DNA of 64,000 bases, taken from NCBI RefSeq assembly GCF_032118995.1, contig NC_092663.1, positions 8,308,001-8,372,000 on the forward strand, read 5' to 3'. The DNA is from Asterias amurensis. Lineage: Eukaryota > Echinodermata > Asteroidea > Forcipulatida > Asteriidae. Below the pieces are notes generated by a model. That model had not been told where the DNA came from. It made no database searches and was given only the letters and a program-made list of their open reading frames with translations. Made by a program: the position numbers and the translations under genes. Each line of letters starts with the position of its first letter. The first letter of the stretch is position 1. Of the stretch, positions 46,795-61,428 are shown piece by piece.

Positions 46795-47172
46795 TTAAAG
46801 GCAGTGGACACTATTGGTAATTACTTAAAATAATTATTACCATATTGGTGACGAGTAATGGGGAGAGGTTCGATGGTATAAAACATTGTGATAAACGGCT
46901 CCCTCTGAAGTGACCTAGTTTTCGAGAAAGAAGTAATTTTCCACGAATTTGATTTTGAGACCTCACATTTAGAATTTGAGGTCTCGAAATCAACTATCTA
47001 AACGCACACAACTTCGTGTGAAAAGGTTGTTTATTTCTATCATTATGATCTCGCAACTCCGACGACTAATTGAACTTAAATTTGTACAGGTTTGTTTTTT
47101 ATGCATACATTGAGATACAGCTACTGAGAAAACTGGTCTTTGACAATTACCGATAATGTCCAGTGTCTTTAA
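46795..47172 (+). mobile_element. TTAA MITE, main family
   Basis: AGGCAGTGGACACTATTGG to the right end ATGTCCAGTGTCT, TTAA on both sides, full length. Confidence 0.85.
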
Positions 47173-47836
47173 TGTCACATTCATGATTTGTATACTGTGT
47201 TTCACCTTTTTCTACTGAGTGTTTGTACATTCATGCAATATTGTATTCCTGTTGGATATTTTGATACCCGGAACTCTTTCAGTGTAACATTTTCTGTAAG
47301 GAACCAATTTGTGTTTTCCAACACTTACGGCAATAATTTTACTGTTATATTTTTGGTTTTGCCACAGAGCATTTGTCACTGTTTGTAGGCTTTAAGGATA
47401 AAAAGGGTATACAGCCTTTTATGTTGGACATTATATGGGTGCACTGTTTGGTTTGGGTGTTAACTACAGATACATTAACCTAAACCAAACAGTGCCTTGG
47501 TGCTGTGTCCACCATATTTCAAAATGGCATATGCATTTACCCCAACCACCAAAGTTTTTCTAGAGTTGTGCAGTTGAGGTGTTTTTTAAACCAAAAGTGT
47601 AATTATTATACACCGTAATATGTTCACAGATTATCATCAAATAATCTGTCATTATGTCTTACACTTCTAACCTTTATGAACTTTTGTAATTATTACTGTG
47701 GTTTGTATTATTGAACGTTTTAATTATCAACTGATGGAAAGCTGCTTACCAACCAAACTAACCTAGATGATAATTGAAATACATGGTTATTATCATCCTT
47801 TTTTTTAAATGATGACAATCACATGTTATTATGAAG

Positions 47837-48226
47837 TTAAAGGAACACGTTGCCTTGGATCGGTCGAGTTGGTCTTTGAAAAGCATTTGTAACCGTTTGT
47901 TATAGAATGCATGTGATTAGAGAGATATTTTAAAAGTAGAATATAATGATCCACGCAAGTATCTTTCGAAATTGCGTGGTTTTCCTTTTACCTCGTCGAC
48001 AAACACGGTCGGCCATTTATGGGAGTCAAATTTTTGACTCCCATAAATGGCCGACCGTGTTAGTTTGCAAAGTAAAAAGAAAACCACGCAATTTCGAGGC
48101 AAATGTGTGTGGATCATTGTATTCTACTTTTAAAACATCTTTCTAACCATATGCATTTTGTAACGAACGGATGTAAACGCTTTTCAAAGACCAACTCGTC
48201 CAATCCAAGGCAACGTGTTCCTTTAA
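47837..48226. mobile_element. palindromic TTAA MITE, AGGAACACGTTGCC family
   Basis: Near-perfect inverted repeat centred at about 48028 (GGGAGTCAAATTTTTGACTCCC), TTAA on both sides. Confidence 0.9.
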
Positions 48227-48280
48227 GCAAAAACCCTAACACACTCTCCCTCAAAAGCCTTAGAGCTTTGGGGCTGTATA

Positions 48281-48657
48281 TTAAAGGCAGTGGACACTAT
48301 TGGTAATTACTCAAAATAATTATTGCCATAAAACCTTTAAGAGTAATGGTGAGAGATTGATAGTAAAAAGCATTGTGAGAAACGGCTCCCTCTGAAGTGA
48401 TGTAGTTTTCGAGAAAGAAATAATTTTCCACGAATTTGATTTCGAGACCTCAGATTTAGAATTTGAGGTCTTGAAATCAAGCATCTGAAAGCACCACTGC
48501 GTGTGACAGGAGTGTTTTTTCTTTCATTATTATCTCGTAACTTCGACTACCGATTGCGCTCAACTTTTTACAGGTTTGTTATTTTATGCATATGTTGAGA
48601 TACAGCAAGTGAGAATACTGGTATTTGACAATTACCAATGAGTGTCCAGCATCTAAT
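48281..48657 (+). mobile_element. main-family MITE with decayed right end
   Basis: AGGCAGTGGACACTATTGG at left; the right end reads ATTACCAATGAGTGTCCAGC and loses the TTAA. Confidence 0.8.
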
Positions 48658-50261
48658 ACCCCTATGATGCAGCAAAAATATATCTAGCTGTCGTTTTCAA
48701 ACTTTACAAGTTACACTGTTATACTTTAAGTTGAAATGCAAATGTACTTAATACGGACAAACATACATTTGATACAAAAACTTCCTATCTGAATATTTGC
48801 ATATTTTATAAACAAGAGTGTATTATTATTTGTAGTTCTATTTTTCTATGTTTTGTACATCAAGCATAATATCATATATAGTAGGTTACTTGAATATGTC
48901 TTTACTGTGTCAAGTGGCAATATTTAAGTTACAGTAGTTGAAAACCAAAGAGTGTAGCCGCGGAATAGTGTGTTGTGTTTGTTATCATCCGAGAAATGAC
49001 TCTTATTTTTATACTTCCTATTAATGGAGTTAATTAATTAACGAGAACGAGTAGGCCTATTTTAGTAATTTTATTTTCCTGAACGGGTGTTTGTCACTAA
49101 CTTCTTGACGGTTTATGAGAAAACAGGGAGACAGAAAAGGCTTTGTAAAATAAATATATCTTAAAATATCTGATATCTGCGTTATCTGCATTTATTTTAT
49201 ACCATAGTTTATGAAGCAGTTTGTGAGACCTAGGCCTAATTTCTTTTCTTTTATTATTTTTTTGTGTGCCGAAAAGGCAGGGCTCTTGGTAATTACTCCA
49301 CAAGTTGAAAACCATCAAGCTTACTTTTGGTAAAAAACACCGGAGGGCAGTTGATATAACAATAGTGTTGAAAACAATCCTAGTTGTGAAGTAAGCCAGA
49401 GAGAGGTACTTTTTTCAACAACAAATTTGAAGAAAATGAATCTTAGAAGCTCTACTGACAGTGAACATGTTTCAGATTGTGTTTTCCAGCCTTCCAGATT
49501 CTTCTTCTGCATGGACTTTCGGCAATACCTCAAAAAAACTCTGCCACATTTTGAAACAAAATTTTCAGGATTGAAACAAACTTGAATCTGAGAACAATTA
49601 CTGACAGTTACGTTTCACAGATTGTGTATTTCAACATGCAGATTATTTTTCTGCGTGTACATAAACTGCTTCAGGTTTTCGGCATAGGCCTATAACTAAA
49701 AATTAACCAGGTTTTTGAAACGAATTTTCACCGTCTAGTTATGGTATTGTGGGCCTATCTACAGTTATCTGGGGTTAAAAAAAATACTCAAAGGGAATAT
49801 TAAAGCCTGCATCCTTAGTTTAGGCCAAACCAATAATTTATGACTGCAGTGAGGAAAATCGGTGCTGGCTCCTTGTTTACGAAGTAAACATTTATATAAA
49901 ATAAAAAAGTTAATTTATTCAGTCCCAGCAAAAGCAAACTATACATCGCGTAGCAGCAGAATGCAACGCAAACAAAACTTGTGGCTATTCCGTTATTGCT
50001 ATTTGATCTGGAATTCATTATGTCACTGCACACATCAGAGATGCGTCAGTTGTTTGTGTTTACGGAACAAACAAAACAGTGTTCCTAATACAAGCGAGGG
50101 AAATTCGGAGCTTCGAGTCCGTTAGGCAAATTGTCATTGATTCGGAAACTGACTCGTGTGGTGTTAAATACAACCTTTCATACCAGGCAAAGATTCAAAT
50201 ATCACAGGGGACCAGTGTTATAGACGTTTGGTTTATATATAGCAGTGACACGCAAGGGTTC

Positions 50262-50415
50262 AAAGGGTGCGCTCGTTTAGCTCCCCTGGGTCGACCCCGG
50301 TGTGTGGCGATTTTTTTTTCCCCAGGACGAACGTGGGTAATTATTTGCCCACGTTCGTCCTTGAAAAAAAACACCGCCACACACCGGGGTCGACCCAGGG
50401 AAGCTACGAACGCAC
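50262..50415. repeat. near-perfect long hairpin
   Basis: CTGGGTCGACCCCGGTGTGTGG and ACGAACGTGGGTAATTATTTG pair with the downstream complement across a centre at about 50338. It is probably a palindromic MITE of another family. Confidence 0.8.
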
Positions 50416-50474
50416 AACAAACTTTATTCATTCCTTATGTAACTGCCGCCGTTTAAGGATAAATAAAGACGTTT

Positions 50475-50697
50475 GGATTGAATTGATTGAATTGAATTGA
50501 ATTGAATTGAATTGAATTGAATTGAATTGAATTGAATTGAATTGAATTGAATTGGATTGGATTGGATTGGATTGGATTGGATTGGATTGGATTGGATTGG
50601 ATTGGATTGGATTGGATTGGATTGGATTGGGCTGGGCTGGGCTGGGCTGGGCTGGGCTGGGCTGGGCTGGGCTGGGCTGGGCTGGGCTGGGCTGGGC
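50475..50697 (+). repeat. three-phase pentanucleotide array
   Basis: A block of (ATTGA)n, then (ATTGG)n, then (GCTGG)n, each internally homogeneous and in the same register. It abuts a MITE that has lost its left end. Confidence 0.95.
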
Positions 50698-50925
50698 TCG
50701 AAATAATTATTAGCATAAAACCTCACTTGGTAACAAGTAATGGGGAGAGGTTGGTAGTATAAAACATTGTGATCAACGGCTCCCTCTGAAGTGACATAGT
50801 TTTCGAGAAAGTAGTAATTTTCCACGAATTTGATTTCGATACCTCAGATTTAGAACTTGAGGTCTCGAAATCAACTATCTGAAAGCACACAACTTCGTGT
50901 GACAAGGTTTTTTTTCTTTCATTAT

Positions 50926-52315
<1,390 letters not shown>

Positions 52316-52317
<2 letters not shown>

Positions 52318-52660
52318 CCGTTTTTATATAGCGCTTTTCACACCCGGAGGGCGTCCCAAAGCGCTTCACATTATTACCCCTGGTCACTTGGCCTTAATTC
52401 ACTCCTTAAACCATCTCAGCTCCCTGGTGGGGAGTATGCAGCCTGTGCAACATTAATATGCGCTACTCGGCTAAATCAATCACAAGAACCATCTCTGCCC
52501 TCACAGGTACCCATTTACCCCTGGGTGGAGAGAAGCAATTATAGTTAAGTGTCTTGCTCAGGGACACAAGTGTCACGACCGGGATTCGAACCCACACTCT
52601 GCTGAACAGAAGCATCAGAGCTTGAATACGGTGCTCTTATCCGCTCGGCCACGACACCCC
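52316..52660 (-). mobile_element. tRNA-derived SINE, full length
   Basis: On the minus strand it starts GGGGTGTCGTGGCCGAGCGG (A box), has GGGTTCGAATCCCGG (B box), a body with CTCCCCACCAGGGAGC, and the tail module AAGCGCTTTGGG...AAAAGCGCTATATAAAAAC. An ATT repeat tail follows. Flanking ATTAT may be the target duplication. Confidence 0.9.
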
Positions 52661-53329
52661 GATTATCTCGCTAGTTCGATGACCGATTGGGCTCAAATTT
52701 TCACAGGTTTGTTATTTTATACATTGAGATATACCAACTGTGAAGGCTAGTCTTTGACAATTACCAATAGTGTTTACTGCCTTTAAGGGATATCTATAAA
52801 TGCAAAGAGTAGTGTTTTCACTCTTTTAGGCCTACATTTAGAGAGTAGGGCCTACGATACAAGTTATGGAGACCTAGGACAAAACCGAATAGAGAAAACA
52901 AAAGGACGTATAGGGGAATTCTAAAAGCACAGCAGTATGCTGCCTCTATAACAGGTATTACAACAGATACGCACGTGGATCTATCATTATAACCACGGTC
53001 ATCATCATCATCATTTAGCGGTCGCAACCGAGATTCTGTTCCAAACTTGACATCAGGGGTGTGTATCCCTCATCATATTTTGAAGGTCATCAATTTCAGA
53101 CTCATGAGTATCTGAATCGATCACGCCGATGTAGATTTGAGAGGGATAATACGCCAAACTCGTCCCCAGGGTGTGTCGAGCGGTTACAAGGCTGGCCGCT
53201 CTCTCACCCTGGTATTGGATCATTTTCATATCCAAAAAATTTGGATACGTATAATTCAAATTCAAATAGTCTGGCTACTTTTCGACATTCACATGTCATA
53301 ATCTCATAGTACGATACCAGGAGTCGATT

Positions 53330-53470
53330 TCACAAAGAGTTAGGACTAGTCCCAACTTAGGACTAGTCCTAGGAGATATACAAATTGCATGGATAGTCCT
53401 AAGTTAGGACAAGTAACCGGTCCTAACTCGAGATAAGACTAGTCCTAACTTTTTGTGAAATCCACCCCTG
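53330..53470. mobile_element. palindromic MITE, GATTTCACAAAG family
   Basis: GTCGATTTCACAAAGAGTTAGG and CTAACTTTTTGTGAAATCCACC are inverted ends. The interior repeats GGACTAGTCCTA. It is related to 58960-59130. Confidence 0.78.
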
Positions 53471-54513
53471 ATTTAATAGCTTGTTTAAACATTGTTTTGC
53501 CGGCAGGTGGAATGGTCTCCAATTGGAACGATCTCCAATAACATCTCCGGGATCTACCTCGGGAGGACGGCTATGATGATGATGTATTATTATTTGTAGT
53601 TCTATTTTTCTATGTTTTGTACATCAAGCGTAATATCATATATGCAAATTATATATGCAAATTTGAACTTAATTGGTCGCACAAGTTGTGTGCTTTAAGA
53701 TGCCTTGAATTCACATCCGGATCAAATCACAATCAAAATACAGTATAGTCATAGAAACAAAATAAGGTTTGTGAACATTATATATTATGCCGTCGGTACC
53801 AGCACAAAACGTGCAGTTTGTGTGGCCAAGAATTCAGTTGGGATGTTTTAGGACCACGGGGCGCCGAAAGGGCCGGAAAGCCTGTAAACTTGATATCCAA
53901 CGTACGGTGTCTAATTGGTGGAACGTGAAATACTCATTGGTCGCCATTTCAGCAACCAAACTGTTGGGCTCCTATATAGCGCATTTTCATTAAACTTACT
54001 AACATTTAAAAGCAATTGTAACAACAATAAGGAAGTGGTGAATTTAAACTGAAGAAATAGAGTCCAGTTTGAATTAAAATGATTGGTAGCTTCCTTTGAG
54101 AGAAATAACAAAATACAAAATAAAAAGGCCCTCATCCTCTTTTTTTGTTTTGAAAACCCCGGATGACCAGCTGGTATTTTTTTTTTAAGTGTCCTTTGTT
54201 GGAATGACCACTCACCAGTCTCACATCTAGACGCTGAATATAGGCTTCCATGAGTTCCCCAATACTAGAAGTAGAAGTAGAACTTCACATTTTTATTCAG
54301 CCCGAGAGTTCACCCATAATCATGCGCATCATGTGCTCATTCGGCGCTCCATAACATCTGGTTCAACCTATCAGCTGTCCATTCATTTCAACGTCAATAG
54401 ATCAATTCATATATTTGTTATTAAACCAAATGGGTTTGTTCACTGTGAGTGTTTGTCCTCATTTAGTTAACACAGTTTAGCATTGCAATGACTAAGTAAA
54501 ATAAACACTATAT

Positions 54514-55240
54514 TATGGTGGCCCTGAAGGGACATCGCATAACGCAAACGTGTGCGCACACGTGTGCAATGTCGTGAAACAATTCGCGAATATGTGCGCA
54601 CACGTATGCAATGTCGTGAAACAAATCGCGAATATGTGCGCACACGAATGCAATCTCGTGAACCAAATCGTGAATATGTGCGCACACGACTGCGATTTGT
54701 TTTGCAATGTCGTGAATTTTATTGCATACCATGTTGCATACCATTAGGATGATGTCATAGTTATGGATAATTTTTTACCGATCTAGGGAGTACTGTGGCG
54801 CTACAGCAGGCTCCCTCTGTAAAGCATGTGTATACCCTGGAACTTGGCACCAGGCCAAGGAAGACCACCCGCCTCGCTTGCCTCACAACAAAGACTACTG
54901 CTGCAATGACTACCGCTTATCTCACTGTTGGAAAGAAACCCCCCAGATCATTAGATATTTTATTCAAAGGTATGCAACATGGTATGCAATAAAATTCACG
55001 ACATCTAAAATAGTATTTGCAGACGTGTGCGCACATATTCGCGAATTGTTTCACGACATTGCATACGTGTGCGCACATATTTGCGAATTGTTTCACGACA
55101 TTGCATACGTGTGCGCACATATTCGCGAATTGTTTCACGACATTGCATTCGTGTGCGCACATATTTGCGAATTGTTTCACGACATTGCATACGTATGCGC
55201 ACACGTTTGCGATATGCGATGTCCCTTCAGGGCCACCATA
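54514..55240. mobile_element. second foldback transposon, 727 bp
   Basis: The termini TATGGTGGCCCTGAAGGGAC and its complement are flanked by a 6-bp duplication CTATAT (54508-54513 and 55241-55246). Each arm holds several roughly 45-bp units with the palindromes CGTGTGCGCACACG and ATTCGCGAAT. The loop is about 54770-54970. No coding capacity. It has the same terminal pentamer (TATGG) and duplication length as the element at 35091-37984. Confidence 0.92.
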
Positions 55241-55484
55241 CTATATAATATCAAGCAAAGCGATTGTGAGGGATTAACGCTGAGAAGGGCCCAGTGTCAT
55301 GTTGAAGTATAGGTAAGTAATTATCACTTACGGTGGAAGCATGGAGGGCTTGCCTCCCTCCGTGCTCTATTTATACCTCCATGCTCCGTGGTAGACGAAC
55401 GATAAACATTGATACATGAAAAATACTACCATATGTCTAAATAAAAAAATAAAAAGAAACTAAACACTTTTGATCGTTGCCGAA

Positions 55485-55857
55485 TAAAACGTCTGGGGAA
55501 AGGATATGGTGCCGTATGGACAGCTTATGGTCTGAACTTTGTTTCTACGTCGTGTTTCTCCGCACCCACACTCTGGAACTCTCTTCCTTTACATATTCGA
55601 GCTACAACGTCTTTGGACATTTTCAAAACTCTGCTAAAAACCCACCCATTCAAAATTTCTTATGACTGACTTTCTGTCTGTTTTTAACCATTTATTTTTG
55701 CCAACACGTTTATGTAATTCAACATTTTTATTCCACGTACCCTTATTTCTTTCCAAGCTTCGTAATTTGTATTTTTTTTTTTTTTTTTTACTTTCTTTGT
55801 TTGTTTTATGCGCCTCGGAATAAGTTAAGTCTTAGATAGATGGCGCTGTATAAGTTT
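55485..55857 (+). pseudogene. LINE 3' end (reverse transcriptase C-terminus and tail)
   Basis: One frame reads SAPTLWNSLPLHIRATTSLD then IFKTLLKTHPFKISYD and stops at 55667, the typical C-terminus of L2/CR1-group LINE polyproteins. The 3' UTR ends GATGGCGCTGTATAAG, followed by an ATT repeat. The element is 5'-truncated, as most LINE copies are. Confidence 0.8.
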
Positions 55858-56240
<383 letters not shown>

Positions 56241-56249
56241 ACTATTAAC

Positions 56250-56886
56250 TTTCATATGGCACCAAAAAGTCCGAAAACACTGGGTGAGCACTGCTCACTT
56301 TTGTGATGGGTTAAACACAATTATGCTGCGCAGGAATTCAATACAAGCTTATGTCGGCTACATCTGGTCAATGGGTATTCTAAAGAAGAAGTAGCCAACA
56401 TCTTTGACATTCCTTTTTTCAACAAACCGTTTTTGAATAATTAATTTATTTAATCTCCATCTGGTTATTCAGGAATCAATTTTCAACTAATCTTACACGA
56501 ACTTAAATGTGGGGTGGAGGTTTTGATTCAAAGTCACAGATGTGAAGAAAGAAAGCAAAAAAAAAAAACAGTTTACGTGGAAATTGCAACATGTAGGCCT
56601 ACCACAGCACAGCCCATCCTGACTCCCATGAACACACAACTGTGAGTCTACCAGGGAAAGTTTCAATGCTAAAAGAAAAACAATGCTAAATACTGTTCAC
56701 TCATGCTTACTCAAACTAGTTTCAATTGATCATGAATTTATATCACTCATCCTCAATTTTGTAAACTCACAAATTGGAAGGCTATATTCCTGCGCAGCCT
56801 GATTTCCATACCCTCACAAAAGTGAGCAGTGCTCACCCAGGCATTAATTATTTCGGACTCCCTTGTGTCATATGAAAGTTTAGACC
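56250..56886. mobile_element. TIR element, about 640 bp
   Basis: CTTTCATATGGCACCAAAAAG at left and CCCTTGTGTCATATGAAAG at right are inverted. GGGTGAGCACTGCTCAC occurs in both arms. The arms are imperfect and the interior non-coding. Confidence 0.72.
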
Positions 56887-58877
56887 ATAATCTATCCAGA
56901 CATATCATCTTTTTTCCCCAGAATCGTATATTTTTTCATTCGGCAGCCATTTCAAAAGTCACTAAAGCTTTTTTTAGACAGTCGAGCTAGGCGCTCCAGA
57001 GTTAATTTGTGTTATGAAATTCTTCGCTGCTGTTTGTTATCAGCTGATCATTTTAATACACCAATAACGGCGAGTGAAACATGCATCATACATTACTTTT
57101 TCGCGATAAGCTTATGAGATAGAGCAAAGGTCGACCTGCTCTATGCCTAAAACGTTGTTATGGAGGTAACGGTAACGATTCAGTTCAATTCATTCACTTT
57201 CTTTTATAGTTGCCTATTGTACAACCATTGATCAATAAACTAAAGTTTATTGGTCCATATTGTACAACACAGTATTCACGCAAATACAAGACAGTATATT
57301 CACGCAAATAAATCGTAAGTATGTTTTTGCGTGTGTAGCTATATATATATCGTAGGCAGTTGTTCGTAGAATTTTTTATGTACGAACCATTCAATGGGCA
57401 ACGATTTCTACATAATCATAACTACGAGTAATAGATATTTCACTTGGACTTGGAGGCCGAAACGCAAACTTTAGGCAATAGACATAAAACAATTGATTAC
57501 CAAATCGATGTTTGTATAAGAACGAATTGGTAAAGATTCCTGTGAGTCGAGTTCAGGTTCAGATAAACACCACATCCTTCTTCTTTCGAGAATGATGTCA
57601 CCAAAGAATGCAAGTTTTGTTTGTAGTTATAACCCAGTAAACCGAAAAATACAAGTGTAATTTTCGCTTCATATGATCACAGTAGAAATGGGAAGTTTTC
57701 AATGTTGATCCCCGTCCATTACTGTACTATTCAATATTGCTCCATGGTCACACTGAATTAACATAACGGAACGCATGGGCCGGGTGACACCCTCTGTTCT
57801 GACAACCTTGATACGTAGCCCTGAACCCAAACCGTATGGTCACACAAGGCATTGGTTCACCCACTGCGTGCATATATAGCTCCATGGTAGCTGTATAACG
57901 CTCAAAGACATGCACGCATCATGGTGCTAAATACTTCGAAGAGCTTCAATCATCTCCCCCGAGATAAAAAAAAAAGAAGGGAATCGAAGAAACATCTGGT
58001 TTGCTTGGGATTTTTCGTGAGGCTTTGCATGTAGAAAGTGTGCACCAAGTATCATTGTTATGAACCTCTGAACGCAGATATTTTATTCATGGGACAATTG
58101 AAGTTGGCAACGGTCATCCAGAATTGTTTCCTCTATGTATGAATGAAGAGTTTTGGATGTGCATTGGAGCATTGCGAAATTACCCTTTCTATTCACCGGA
58201 TGACTGGACTGCGTGCACCTCTCTACTCTAACACCAACCGGCCATTTTGCCCGGCTGTCGTCGGTTTGGACGAGCTTGTGTATTATGGTTAATAAAAAGG
58301 AGTGACTATAATCAATAAAACATGTGGCAGAAACTGTGCTGTAATTGTGTATAATAGACCTACTGCAGTTAAGAGAGGCAAGTACGATTTACATTATAGT
58401 CCATCAGTAAACAAGGACTGCCGCGTTTTGAAAGGGTAAGGGCACCACGGCATTTTGTCCTTGGCAAAGGGCTCCCTTATGACCTGAGGAAATTGTGTGA
58501 AATTCCACTTGAGCATTTCAAGGGCACCAAGGCAATGGAGGGGCGTGGAGGCTGATGCCTCCGTGAATTATCAGGCCTGATGTAGTGCGCCCTGTCATTG
58601 ACCCACTTTTAGCGAGCAAACTTCACTCAGGTATGTATACACAGCCGGCCAAAGTCCATGGGTCAACTTAATTATAGTCACCATGGAGTAAACTTTGTCG
58701 TGGCTATCATCATACAGGAAGGAACTTACAAACGGATGCAGCAGTATATGAGCATACAGAGCGACAGGAACTGCACACACAGTAAGGTTCAATTTGGGTT
58801 AGAAGGTCACAGTCCGAAAACGTTTTATGGTCATGCACAATTTAAAGGGAATCAATATGTGGTGAAGAGGCTTTCAA

Positions 58878-59155
58878 CTAGTGGTTTAAACCCACCGAGG
58901 CCTGGTTCTTAATAATTTTACCGAGACGCAGTCGAGGTAAATTATAAAGAACCGGGGGTGGATTTCACAAAGGTAGTCCTAACTTAGGACTAGTCCGAGG
59001 CAATGCTAAAAGAGATAGGACCAGTCCTAAGTTAGGATGAGTTACTGGTCCTAACTTAGGACCAGTCCTATCTCTTAGCATTGCCTAGGACTAGTCCTAA
59101 GTTAGGTCAACCTTTGTGAAATCCACCCCAGGTCTCGGCGGGTTTAAACCACTAG
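58878..59155. mobile_element. nested palindrome: outer inverted repeat around a GATTTCACAAAG MITE
   Basis: The outer arms ACTAGTGGTTTAAACCCACC and its complement enclose an inner inverted repeat GGGGTGGATTTCACAAAGG to CCTTTGTGAAATCCACCCC. Its interior GTCCTAACTTAGGACTAGTC is itself self-complementary. Confidence 0.8.
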
Positions 59156-59546
59156 TTAAAGGAACACGTTGCCTTGGATCGGTCGAGTTGGTCTTTGAAA
59201 AGCGTCCTGTAACCCTTTGTTATAAAATCGATATGGGTGGAAAGATGTTGTAAAAGTAGAATACAATGATCTATAAAAACATGCCTTGAAAATGCGTGGT
59301 TTTCCTTTTACCTCGTCGACAAACACGGTCGGCCATTTATGGGAGTCAAATTTTTGACTCCCATAAATGGCCGACCGTGTTAGTTCGCGACGTAAAAGGA
59401 ATACCGTGCTACTTTGAGTGATACTTGTGTGGATCATTGTATTCTACTTTCAAAACATCTTTCCAACCATATGCATTTCATAGCAAACGGTTTCAAACGC
59501 TTTTTATAGACCAACTCGTCCGATCCAAGGCAACGTGTTCCTTTAA
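59156..59546. mobile_element. palindromic TTAA MITE, AGGAACACGTTGCC family
   Basis: Full copy directly after the preceding palindrome. The centre GGGAGTCAAATTTTTGACTCCC is intact, with TTAA on both sides. Confidence 0.9.
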
Positions 59547-60094
59547 AAACCGATTCAACACACTTTGATCCCCATTCATAACCTTTAGGTATACATCAAC
59601 TCTGAAAGGTTTTCACTGAAGCCACATGACCAAAATAAAACTTGTGCGTATATGGGTTAGCACACATGGTGATCTCTACAAAAATAAAAAATTGTTGCTA
59701 CCCAATCAAATTGCGATAGTCAGATGGATCGGACCTTTCAATTGCCCTTTTCGAATACACGGCTTCGGTTTTGGATTCGTCTTCAGGCTTCTCTGGACTG
59801 AAGCCCTGAACGCATAGCACACGCATAGCCAAAACAAAAAAGATGGGCCTACATGTATAGCTAGCCTGAGCCGAAGCCGGGGTGGATTCGGGAAGTGTCT
59901 ATATCAACGTCACAGTCTGAGTTGTGCAAACCGAGCTTAGAAAACTATACGGAATTATAAGACATAAATGGAAAGGATAAAAACCCAGATGGCCAAAGTT
60001 TGTAACAGTGTCACACAATACTTGTTCAGAAATAGTGTTGAATTTGTTTGAAACAGAGCACTCAATCATGGGAGAGTATTTTGTTTTACAATGG

Positions 60095-60245
60095 GAAACT
60101 TTGAGGCGCTAGGTGGCAGCAGACTTATCGGGTAAGTTTCCATCGTTTACGTAGTTCTGAGCCTGCGCGCATTATCGAGAACAATGGATTTTACCTGGTA
60201 AGTCTGCTGCCACCAAGCGTCCTGAAAGTCTCCCATTGAAAGTTT
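60095..60245. repeat. imperfect hairpin upstream of sialyltransferase 2
   Basis: AATGGGAAACTTTGAGGCGC and GGTGGCAGCAGACTTA pair with TAAGTCTGCTGCCACC and AGTCTCCCATTG. It is probably a foldback MITE in the promoter interval. Confidence 0.7.
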
Positions 60246-60372
60246 TCAGAAAGTTCTGAATTTTGTCACATCATCTTTTATCACGATTGAAATGCTTTGC
60301 TGACATTCGGCCGCAATTTAATTTGTTTATCATTAATTCAACTTGACCACTCTCTCCTCTCCTTTCCATTAG

Positions 60373-60472
60373 GCACGACACCCAACTGACAACAATGCGA
60401 CATCACGTTACACCAACTACACGTTGCAAACTGCTGTGATGCTTCTCATAAGATCTCTCAAATCCAAGGAAA
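60373..60472 (+). other. probable 5' UTR of sialyltransferase 2
   Basis: CTCTCCTCTCCTTTCCATTAG just before 60373 is an excellent splice acceptor, so the coding exon probably starts with a 100-base leader joined to an upstream untranslated exon that I could not place. Confidence 0.45.
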
Positions 60473-61428
60473 ATGAGGAAAGCACATGTATTAGTGTCAA
60501 CATTATGCCGACTCCTAAAAACCGGTATTCGATCTCTGACCTGGAGGAAAGTGTCGATTCTCGCTACTTTTACAATTCTTGCATTCATTGCAGTGACTCT
60601 TATGCAAAGGTATTTCGCAGCGACAAAGCTGTCAAATCTTCTCGAACGTGATTTTATTGAAAGACCGACCAGAAGCGGAGTATCGCTAGTCGATAATCAA
60701 CGGATAACTAATGGGATTGATTCAACAAACTTTCAGCAAAGTGTGCCTGGGAGAATCGATTACTTTGAACCGTCGGTAAGTAAAGTATTTGAATCGAATA
60801 CCACTTTCCGGTTTATTTGCTTCATAACGGAACATATCGACCATTTTCATTTGCGAGCAAATTTAGTTTTTGATCACAGACTGATGCAATTTGCGAATAA
60901 AAATCAGAAGCATCTTAAGTTCACTTCAACAATAATCGTGCGTTCACTTACGCTTCGTTCTGTTCAGAAGTCCACACAATGATGCTGTAGGCCACACGAT
61001 GTCTTTTGAATATGCCTCCAATTTTGCCCGGATTTTATTGTTATTATATGTAAGTTATACAATTATTCAATAGTATATTTTTATTTATCCTTGTTCAGTA
61101 AACCTTCTTTATAATAGCCTGTATACATGTACATTTGGCAGCTTGGACATAATGTCGAGCTGAATTGAAATTGGAAAAAAAATACATGGTGTGACGACAT
61201 CTAGCCTTTCTCGAGCAAACCTAATTGCACGGCACAGTCCTTTTTCTTCCTCTGACCACCTATAGATATGTCCACGAAGCATAGCGTCTCTACCGGCTCA
61301 CTCCAGATGGTTCAGGGAGAGATTCAAACCAAACGTCAAGATGTTCCTGGACGTAAATGACATCGCAAACTTGGATAACTCGTCGTTTTATGATCTACCG
61401 TTCGGCCTCAAGAATGAGAACCTTACAC
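60473..61428 (+). CDS. second ST6GALNAC-type sialyltransferase, first two coding exons (partial)
   Basis: Paralog of the gene at 38745. Exon 1 (60473-60775, 101 codons, phase 0 donor CCGTCG|GTAAGT) encodes a cytoplasmic tail, a membrane anchor around residues 29-45 (VSILATFTILAFIAVTLM) and the stem. Exon 2 (61266-61428, phase 1 donor) encodes CPRSIASLPAHSRWFRERF then KPNVKMFLDVNDI, parallel to [19 protein letters not shown] in gene 1. The intron positions and phases match. No motif L exon appears before 64000, so the catalytic core must lie beyond the window, or the gene is broken. The stem is shorter than in gene 1 (101 versus 153 residues before the CP motif). Predicted Golgi membrane enzyme. 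Confidence 0.82.

Noticed and set aside
52580..52660. Possible tRNA genes at SINE heads (also 6921, 28500, 42130)
   Set aside because: They have A- and B-box-like text, but the sequence runs directly into a shared SINE body and the cloverleaf arms do not close well.
54878..55312. Open frames with repeated HIRELFHDIAYVCA-type residues
   Set aside because: They are palindrome-array arms of the foldback element; all six frames are open because the unit lacks stops.
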